Assembly (NCBI RefSeq): GCF_037078405.1
Contig: NZ_JAYMGZ010000001.1
Coordinates: 992,001 to 1,056,000, forward strand
Origin: Haloarcula sp. DT43
Lineage (GTDB): Archaea > Halobacteriota > Halobacteria > Halobacteriales > Haloarculaceae
Direction: 5' to 3'
Length of the DNA stretch: 64,000 bases
The number at the start of each line of letters is the position of its first letter. Within the stretch, counting starts at the first letter, position 1. The translations under genes and the position numbers were made by a program. The notes below the pieces were generated by a model. The model did not search any database. It was not told the DNA's origin and saw only the letters and a list, made by a program, of their open reading frames with translations. Shown here piece by piece: positions 58,935 to 64,000 of this stretch.

Positions 58935-59426
58935 ATGAAACTCACTACGATTGCCGGCGGCCTGCTCGCCGTGCTCGTCATCACGGGCTCGGCGGCGGCA
59001 CTGCCCGGCGCAGCAGGCGCACAGGCCGACGACCACGCGGACGACGCACAGGCGGACAACGCCGAACAGGCGGCGAACGAGACAGCGAACGCGGACGGGA
59101 CCGAAGCTGGCGGCGCTGCCGAAGCGGCTGACCGCCGCGGCCCGCCCGCCGACGCCGGCGCGTCGGCCGACCAGCGCGGCCCGCCGTCGGACCTCCCCGG
59201 ACAGGTCCCCGACTTCGTCAGCGAGATTCACACGCTCGTCGGGCAGAAACTGGCCGGCGACCTCACGGGCGACCTGGGCGCACAGATAAGCGACCTGACC
59301 CCCGGTGACGAGACCGAATCGCCGCCCGAGAACGCTGACGACCAGTCCGACGACGCTGAGAGCGACAGCGACGACGCGGACCAAGAACAGTCTACTGACG
59401 GCGCGGACGACGACAACGACGCGTAA
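58935..59426 (+). CDS. Secreted acidic low-complexity protein
   Basis: 163 aa. Signal peptide (LTTIAGGLLAVLVITGSAAA, ending ALPGAAGAQA about residue 30). The mature protein is rich in Ala, Asp, Glu and Gly, with two RRGPP/QRGPP-like repeats and one likely helix (VPDFVSEIHTLVGQKLAGDL). No family is recognised. Preceded by the phased AT tracts and a clear Shine-Dalgarno. Confidence 0.75.
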   Translation: MKLTTIAGGLLAVLVITGSAAALPGAAGAQADDHADDAQADNAEQAANETANADGTEAGGAAEAADRRGPPADAGASADQRGPPSDLPGQVPDFVSEIHTLVGQKLAGDLTGDLGAQISDLTPGDETESPPENADDQSDDAESDSDDADQEQSTDGADDDNDA

Positions 59427-59471
59427 TCCCCCTGACCTGCCGGCGCTCCACCCGTGACAGACCAAGCGCGG

Positions 59472-59478
59472 TTTTTTT
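59472..59478 (+). terminator. T7 tract after the secreted-protein gene (also at promoter position of the next)
   Basis: GCGG-TTTTTTT-GC lies 46 nt after TAA 59424-59426 and 26-32 nt before ATG 59504. The longest T run in the window. Likely a terminator U-tract; it may also act as promoter element for the next gene. Confidence 0.5.
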
Positions 59479-59503
59479 GCTTGCTGAACCCCGAGTGAGG
59501 GGT

Positions 59504-59830
59504 ATGGATGACACCGCCGAGTCCGGCGTCCGCGCCGACGACGGAACCGGGGACCGCACGACGGCGGACCTGCTCGCGGGCGACGAGGGCTCGTCGGCGT
59601 CGGACGAGTCCGACGGGATGAACCGGAAGCGGGCGCTCCTGTTCGTCGCGCCGTTCCTCGCTATCGGGCTGTTCGACCTGGCCCTGTTGCTCGGCTGGGG
59701 GCTGGACCCGCTGTGGGGGTTCATGATCCTCCCGCCGATACTGTTCGTCTCGGTGCTCGGCTGGATTGCGTTCCGAACCGGGTTCGCCAGCGACCGGACC
59801 GGTGACCCGGCCCTCGACAGCCGCGACTGA
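59504..59830 (+). CDS. Small membrane protein, unknown
   Basis: 108 aa. A polar acidic N-terminal 38 residues, then two helices (LLFVAPFLAIGLFDLALLLGWG and LWGFMILPPILFVSVLGWIAF) and a short polar tail. No family motif. It converges with DUF3194 across a 47-bp gap. Confidence 0.65.
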   Translation: MDDTAESGVRADDGTGDRTTADLLAGDEGSSASDESDGMNRKRALLFVAPFLAIGLFDLALLLGWGLDPLWGFMILPPILFVSVLGWIAFRTGFASDRTGDPALDSRD

Positions 59831-59877
59831 GCCCGACAGCGCAGTAAAACCCGATTGCCCGCTCGCCGTGCGGGTGT

Positions 59878-60114
59878 CTACTCCTCGAACAGGTCGTCGA
59901 CGGCGGCCCGCGCGGCGAGCGCGGCGTCGTCCGCGACCCGTGCCTCGTCCTGCCGACTGTCGGGCGCGTTGACGTACACGTCCACGTCGAGCACGCCGTC
60001 CTCGAAGGTGACAGTCACGTCGAGGTCTTCGACCGCGCCGACGTCGTATCGGGAGAAGACAACGTCTTCGGCCGCGGTCGAGGCTGTCTCGACGACCTCA
60101 TCGTCCGTCGGCAT
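59878..60114 (-). CDS. DUF3194 family protein
   Basis: 78-aa acidic protein: VVETASTAAEDVVFSRYDV, DLDVTVTFEDGVLDVDVYVN, ARVADDAALAARAAVDDLF. DUF3194 is an archaeal family commonly next to prefoldin beta, as here (3 nt after its stop). The function is unknown. The pair is probably cotranscribed. Confidence 0.85.
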   Translation of the reverse strand: MPTDDEVVETASTAAEDVVFSRYDVGAVEDLDVTVTFEDGVLDVDVYVNAPDSRQDEARVADDAALAARAAVDDLFEE

Positions 60115-60117
60115 CCC

Positions 60118-60507
60118 TTACGCGCCGCCAGCGCCGGGGCCACCGGCCGGACCCGCGCCGCCCGCGCCGCCGAGCATCTGCTGGAGCTCGCCCTGGAGGT
60201 CCTCGAACTGCTCCTGGACGCGCTCTTCCTGCTTTTCGAGGGTCTCGACGCGGACTTCGAGGCTGTTGACCTTCTCTTCGAGGTCGTCCTTGGCCTCGTC
60301 GAACTCCGTCTTCACGAGGAGCTCGCCGACCTCGCGGTACATGGTCGCGTCCTCGTCGATGTCGTCGAGTTCGTCTAGGGCCGTCTGGGACTCCTGGAGC
60401 TCCGTCTCGGCCTGCTGTTTCTGTGCGGCGACCTGCTGTGCTGTCTGCTGGAGGTCCTGCAGTTCCTCGAGCTTCTCCTGTGCTTCAGGCGGAAGATTAC
60501 CCTGCAT
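60118..60507 (-). CDS. pfdB: Prefoldin subunit beta
   Basis: 129-aa chaperone subunit: two long coiled-coil helices (about 8-45 and 75-110) linked by a beta-hairpin region with [19 protein letters not shown], the prefoldin beta signature. The last 20 residues are Gly/Ala/Pro-rich. Prefoldin hands unfolded proteins to the thermosome. The alpha subunit is elsewhere. Confidence 0.95.
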   Translation of the reverse strand: MQGNLPPEAQEKLEELQDLQQTAQQVAAQKQQAETELQESQTALDELDDIDEDATMYREVGELLVKTEFDEAKDDLEEKVNSLEVRVETLEKQEERVQEQFEDLQGELQQMLGGAGGAGPAGGPGAGGA

Positions 60508-60637
60508 ACCTCCAGAGTTGGGGGCCGCACTGTTAAACCCACGCTTTCAGCTCCAGCAGCGGGACGGGACGCGACCGACAGTCCAGCCGTTTTGCCGAAA
60601 ACCGCTTGAGACAGTCACTGCTGCCCTGATAGCGCAG

Positions 60638-61147
60638 TCAGGCGACCTCACCGACTGCCCGCTCCCGCAACTCCCCGGTCAGGTGCGTTCCGTGCTGGTC
60701 GATGCGCCGGACGATACGCTTTGCCTGGGTCGGTTTGAGGTACTTGTCCTCGATGGCGGCCCGGACCACGACGCCGAAACTGCTCGTCACCTCCGCGCCG
60801 AGTCCCTGGGCCATCCGGCGGACGGTGCGGTCTTCGGAGACGACGGCCACGGCGGACCGGTCCTCGCTGTCGCGGTGGGCCAGCACGCCAGCGAGCACCG
60901 TCACGGCGGCCCCGAGGTCTTTCTCGCCCAGCAGCGCCTCGGCCTGGTCGATGCGGTCCTCGTCGACGGCGGTGTCGACGCCGCTCTCGCGGTACTCGGC
61001 CAGGTTCGTCGCGGTCGGTTCGACCCGGACCTCGTCGATGACCGGCTCCGGGATGACGATGTCGCCGTCGAACGCGTCCAAAAGCGACAGTTCGCCGACC
61101 TGGCCCAGCGAGTACAGCGCCGTCGGCCCGACGTAGATGCGGGTCAT
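60638..61147 (-). CDS. PIN-domain-like (DUF3368) toxin homologue with eroded active site
   Basis: 169 aa. Resembles VapC-type DUF3368 toxins: TALYSLGQVGELSLLDAF, IVIPEPVIDEV, VAVVSEDRTVRRMAQGLG and FGVVVRAAIEDKYL. In active members the N terminus is VxDTSxL; here it is YVGPTALY with no Asp, and the usual DxGEAEA reads DLGAAVT, losing the Glu. Later acidic residues remain. It is probably a weakened or non-nuclease homologue. The ATG overlaps the antitoxin stop (61144-61147). Confidence 0.75.
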   Translation of the reverse strand: MTRIYVGPTALYSLGQVGELSLLDAFDGDIVIPEPVIDEVRVEPTATNLAEYRESGVDTAVDEDRIDQAEALLGEKDLGAAVTVLAGVLAHRDSEDRSAVAVVSEDRTVRRMAQGLGAEVTSSFGVVVRAAIEDKYLKPTQAKRIVRRIDQHGTHLTGELRERAVGEVA

Positions 61148-61446
61148 AGCTCGGCGGCCGTGTCGGCGTCGAGCTCCAGGTCGGACAGTTCGAGCTGCGT
61201 CGTGAGGTTTCGCTCCCGGGCCACGTCGAGCCACTCCGCGATGGAGAGGTCCGCGAGCTGTGCCGCCTCGGCCGCCGACACGTCGCCGGACTGGTACTGT
61301 TCGACGGCGACCCGAAGCCGGAGCGTCTCCAGCCCCTCCCGGAGCGCCTTCCGAATCGTCGTCGAGCGGTCCTCCGAGAGCAGTTCGGCCACGTCGTCGA
61401 GTTCTTCCTTCTCTTCGGCGGGGAGGCGAGCGCTGATTGTCGGCAT
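61144..61446 (-). CDS. VapB-type antitoxin (RHH plus UPF0175-like)
   Basis: 100 aa. N-terminal ribbon-helix-helix (TISARLPAEEKEELDDVAELL, SEDRSTTIRKALREGLETL), then a UPF0175-like helix (VSAAEAAQLADLSIAEWLDVA) that would bind the toxin. The overlap ATGA (61144-61147) with the PIN gene is the standard coupling. Likely autorepressor of the pair. Confidence 0.82.
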   Translation of the reverse strand: MPTISARLPAEEKEELDDVAELLSEDRSTTIRKALREGLETLRLRVAVEQYQSGDVSAAEAAQLADLSIAEWLDVARERNLTTQLELSDLELDADTAAEL

Positions 61447-61604
61447 GTTTGCACAGTCATCCGCCGTAAACGCACATCAAACTACGGGTCGACAAAGCGT
61501 CTGTCGGCTGGCCTGAAGGTCCGGGACGTGGCGGCCGTCGACCCCGTGGTAGTCCGGCGGGGCGACCACCAACCATTAACGCCGCCGGGGCCCACGGGGA
61601 GCCA

Positions 61605-62441
61605 ATGAGCGACGAAGCACACGCGTTCGTTCCCGGCCACATCACCGGTTTCTTCACGGTCGACCGGGGCGAGGACCCGGTCGAGACCGGGTCCCGCGGC
61701 GGCGGGCTGGCGCTGTCTGACGGCGTTTCCGTCACCGTCGCCCGCGGCGCGGAGACGGAGGTAACGCTGAACGGCGAGGGGATTCAGGTCGAGGCCGTCG
61801 AGCGGGTGCTGGACGCGTTGCGAACGACGGCGACCGTCACCGCCGAGACGCCGCTCCCGCTGGGGTCCGGATTCGGCGTCTCGGGCGCGCTGGCGCTTGG
61901 CACCGCACTGGCGGCCAACGCCGCCTTCGGCCACGGGCTCTCGTACAACGAACTGGTGACCATCGCCCACGGCGCGGAGGTCCAAGCCGGGTCCGGGCTG
62001 GGCGACGTGGTGGGACAGGCCCGCGGCGGCGTGCCGCTCCGACTCGAACCGGGCGGCCCGGAGTACAACTACATCGACGCGATTCCGGCCCGCAGCCGCG
62101 TCGAGTACGTCACCCTGGGCGAGCTATCGACCGAGGAAGTGGTCGGCGGCGACACGGAGCCGCTGACGGCTGCCGGCGAGCGCGCGCTCTCGGACGTGGT
62201 GAAAACGCCGACGCTGTCGGCGTTCATGCAGGCCGCCCGCCGGTTCTCCCGCGAGGCGGACCTGCTGACGCCGGCGGTCAAGGCGGTCATCGACGACGTG
62301 GCCGGAGCCGGCGGGGACGCCGCGATGGCGATGCTCGGCGAGACGGTGTTCGCGCTCGGGACCGGCCTCTCCGACGCGGGCTACGACGCCAGCGTCGCCG
62401 CCGTCTACCCGCCCGGCGCGACAGTCGAAGACGAAGAGTGA
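61605..62441 (+). CDS. Pantoate kinase
   Basis: 278 aa. Phosphorylates pantoate in the archaeal coenzyme A route (with phosphopantothenate synthetase, not in the window). GHMP fold: the opening AFVPGHITGFF, the nucleotide loop PLPLGSGFGVSGALALGTAL (GHMP motif 2, about 83-102), AGSGLGDVVGQARGG and the C-terminal AMAMLGETVFAL. AT box CATTAAC at 61574-61580 lies 25-31 nt before the ATG. Confidence 0.9.
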   Translation: MSDEAHAFVPGHITGFFTVDRGEDPVETGSRGGGLALSDGVSVTVARGAETEVTLNGEGIQVEAVERVLDALRTTATVTAETPLPLGSGFGVSGALALGTALAANAAFGHGLSYNELVTIAHGAEVQAGSGLGDVVGQARGGVPLRLEPGGPEYNYIDAIPARSRVEYVTLGELSTEEVVGGDTEPLTAAGERALSDVVKTPTLSAFMQAARRFSREADLLTPAVKAVIDDVAGAGGDAAMAMLGETVFALGTGLSDAGYDASVAAVYPPGATVEDEE

Positions 62442-62500
62442 CGACCGTCGGAGAGCCCGCGAACCGTCCCCCTTATCAGCGCGGACCCGTAGCCACAGCT

Positions 62501-63229
62501 ATGGACTGTCGGCAGTGTGCCACGCCACTGGACCGACCGGGCGACTACTGCCTGGTCTGTCACACTGCTAACACGGACGCCGTCGTCCTCGAACTCGACC
62601 GCGAGCGGGCGACGGTGACCGCGCTCTTCGACGGGTCTGTCGTCGGTCAGCGGACGGTGACGACGACGCCGGAGGGCGAGGGCAGCGACGAGGCCGTCGT
62701 CGTCGAACTGCGGAACTTCGCCGGCCTCGTCGCCGACGAAGTCCGGCGCAAGCGGCCCGAGGAGGTGTACGTCACGGGCGACCGCGACGTCATCGCCGCC
62801 GTCCGGCCCCAGTTGCACTACGAGTTCTTCCGCGTCGAGGGCGAGGACCCGGTCCAGCGAGTCATCGACCGCCAGGGCGAACCCGCACTCGAAGTCGTCG
62901 ACGCCGCGCCGGCGGAGAAACTCGGCGGAAGCCACTCGACGCTCATCGGCGGCCGGTCGGGCCAGCGAGTCATCCAGACCGTCGCCGGCCACCCCCACGT
63001 CAAGAAGGTCATCCCCGGCCCCATCGACGCCGGCGGCGCGAGTTCGCCGACGGGCGTCCGGGCGAAGGCGACCCGCGCCGACGACAACGGGAACGTCCGG
63101 GTGCTCATCCGCGACGGCTCCAGCGTCCAGGAGAACCGCGTCGTCACGACGGCCGGCGACCGCGAACTCGGCGAACACGTCCGGGCCGACCTGAACGAGG
63201 CGCTCCGCGAGGCGGAGCTACAGGACTGA
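62501..63229 (+). CDS. DUF2103 zinc-ribbon protein
   Basis: 242 aa. Begins with a zinc ribbon: MDCRQCATPL...CLVCHTAN (CxxC...CxxC). The family body includes LGGSHSTLIGG, HPHVKKVIPGPI and RVLIRDGSSVQENRVVT. DUF2103 is called a predicted metal-binding family; a role in RNA or ribosome metabolism is a guess. Its stop is 1 nt from the convergent gene's stop. Confidence 0.88.
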   Translation: MDCRQCATPLDRPGDYCLVCHTANTDAVVLELDRERATVTALFDGSVVGQRTVTTTPEGEGSDEAVVVELRNFAGLVADEVRRKRPEEVYVTGDRDVIAAVRPQLHYEFFRVEGEDPVQRVIDRQGEPALEVVDAAPAEKLGGSHSTLIGGRSGQRVIQTVAGHPHVKKVIPGPIDAGGASSPTGVRAKATRADDNGNVRVLIRDGSSVQENRVVTTAGDRELGEHVRADLNEALREAELQD

Positions 63230-63230
63230 G

Positions 63231-63875
63231 TCACGGCACGGCGGTGCCGACGACGAGGACGCCGGCGACCGCGACTCCGACGACCGCGGTCCGGCCAAAC
63301 GCCGGCACTGCCGTCCGCACGTCGAGAATCAGGGGGGTCGCGTGGAGCACGGCGAGCGCGAGGTAGCCGGCCGGTGCGACCAGCGGGAACGCCACGGCCC
63401 CGACGGCAAGCAGGCCGAGGCCGACGACGCCCGCGCCGAGGTAGCCGCGGCCGCGGACGGGCTGGCCGGCTCCCTCCAGCACGCCCCCGGTCCAGCAGTA
63501 GCCGACCGCCGTCGCTGCGACCCACGCGTACCAGAACGCCAGCCGCTCGGGGACGATGCCGAGGAGCCCGCCGACCGTCAGCGCCGTCGCCGCGGCGTTG
63601 ACCGTCCCCCAGGCCAGCATCGCGTCGGAGAAGCGGACCGAGTCGGGCGCGTGCAGGACGGCCAGGCCGACGAAGCCGCCGAGCAGGACGCCCCACAGCC
63701 CCGCCGCCAACAGCGCGCCGTCGGCGGCGTTCGACCACGTAATCACCTGCGTGCCGCCCCAGCCGACCAGCCCGGCCGCCGCCCCCGAAAGGAGGAACGC
63801 GGAGGGCGTGAGCCGCCCGCTCGTGGCCGGTGCGACCCGCTGGAGACGACTGCGGAGGCCGTCGAACGCTGCCAT
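63231..63875 (-). CDS. Multi-pass membrane protein, unknown
   Basis: 214 aa with about six hydrophobic helices and a basic N terminus. Small charged loops, many Gly and Ala; no motif I recognise. ATG 63875 is the first with a normal N terminus. Convergent with DUF2103. Confidence 0.68.
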   Translation of the reverse strand: MAAFDGLRSRLQRVAPATSGRLTPSAFLLSGAAAGLVGWGGTQVITWSNAADGALLAAGLWGVLLGGFVGLAVLHAPDSVRFSDAMLAWGTVNAAATALTVGGLLGIVPERLAFWYAWVAATAVGYCWTGGVLEGAGQPVRGRGYLGAGVVGLGLLAVGAVAFPLVAPAGYLALAVLHATPLILDVRTAVPAFGRTAVVGVAVAGVLVVGTAVP

Positions 63876-64000
63876 CGACCGGCGGTTCGCCCGCCTCCCC
63901 CTTGAGTGGTTCCTCTGCTACAGTGGCCGGTGAAAACCGAGACACACCCGACCACTGCGGTCGGTGCGGACCTCGTTTCGACTGTTACGATAGCTCCGCG

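Noticed and set aside
63930-64000. Possible gene start (GTG 63930, MKTETHPTTAVGADL) open to the window end
   Set aside because: Only 23 codons visible; no clear promoter or family match. Could be real, but cannot be supported here.
1-64000. CRISPR arrays, IS elements, prophage, integrated plasmid, replication origin
   Set aside because: No regularly spaced repeats, transposase or integrase motifs, att-like repeats flanking the tRNA, or Orc1/Cdc6 gene were seen by eye.

Overview
The window is chromosomal DNA from a haloarchaeon (class Halobacteria). The DNA is GC-rich, the proteins are acidic, and lipoproteins carry twin-arginine (Tat) signals. Many starts look leaderless, with an AT-rich box 22-35 nt before the start codon. 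The gene content is archaeal: DnaG primase, RfcL clamp loader, prefoldin beta, pantoate kinase, siroheme decarboxylase, a bacterio-opsin-activator-type regulator, HalOD1 and type IV pilin. A Haloarcula-like relative (Haloarculaceae) is my best guess, but it rests on gene style and not on a search. Genes are densely packed. I see no IS element, CRISPR array, rRNA or replication origin.

Layout. 1-8.7 kb: a malic enzyme fragment, a soluble chemotaxis-type transducer diverging from a short heme A synthase, a polar amino-acid ABC transporter with two permeases, and RfcL. 8.7-15.2 kb: a pilin-like protein, a regulator facing HMG-CoA synthase, and a cell-surface block (Tat lipoprotein, CAP-domain protein, 666-aa pilin-like protein with Ig and PKD domains). 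15.2-25.7 kb: DUF2150, a MscS channel, PdxS, DUF1405, valyl-tRNA synthetase with a candidate leader peptide, a CARF-like winged-helix regulator and a processive glycosyltransferase. 25.7-34 kb: an SSS symporter with DUF3311, a tRNA-binding-fold protein, a sugar epimerase-like protein, DnaG, DUF92, two complementary cis-prenyltransferase-family genes and tandem cold-shock genes. 34-46.5 kb: a heme operon (fused siroheme decarboxylase, Met8-like dehydrogenase, HemA), a frameshifted LWR-salt-type gene, a MoeA paralogue missing a domain, Hsp20, a UbiB kinase, an alkaline-phosphatase-superfamily enzyme, GtrA and MoxR. 46.6-54.1 kb: tRNA-Ser(CGA), DUF2070, the GMP synthase glutaminase subunit, a histidine kinase, an HNH-like protein, DUF192, a citramalate/isopropylmalate synthase behind overlapping micro-ORFs, and a class I terpene-synthase-like protein. 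54.1-64 kb: HalOD1 and a Bat-type regulator, a HAD phosphatase, DUF151 nuclease, a secreted acidic protein, prefoldin beta with DUF3194, a VapBC-like pair with an eroded PIN domain, pantoate kinase and DUF2103.

Working together. The heme genes form one tightly spaced route (glutamyl-tRNA reductase, precorrin-2 to siroheme, siroheme decarboxylation). The cis-prenyltransferase pair probably makes the polyprenyl lipid carrier used in surface glycosylation; the glycosyltransferase and GtrA would act on the same type of carrier. HMG-CoA synthase feeds isoprenoid supply for those lipids and possibly for the terpene-synthase-like protein.

Most notable. (1) A short, apparently leaderless ORF with a hairpin over its Val-codon cluster lies before valS, and overlapping micro-ORFs lie before the citramalate synthase. 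Both look like translation-sensing leaders. (2) Two abutting cis-prenyltransferase genes each lack the part of the active site the other keeps. (3) A terpene-synthase-like gene has recognisable DDxxE and NSE-type motifs. (4) A one-base frameshift breaks the LWR-salt gene. (5) Helically phased AT tracts lie before a secreted-protein gene. (6) Seven plus-strand genes have a pure T-tract where a TATA box should be.
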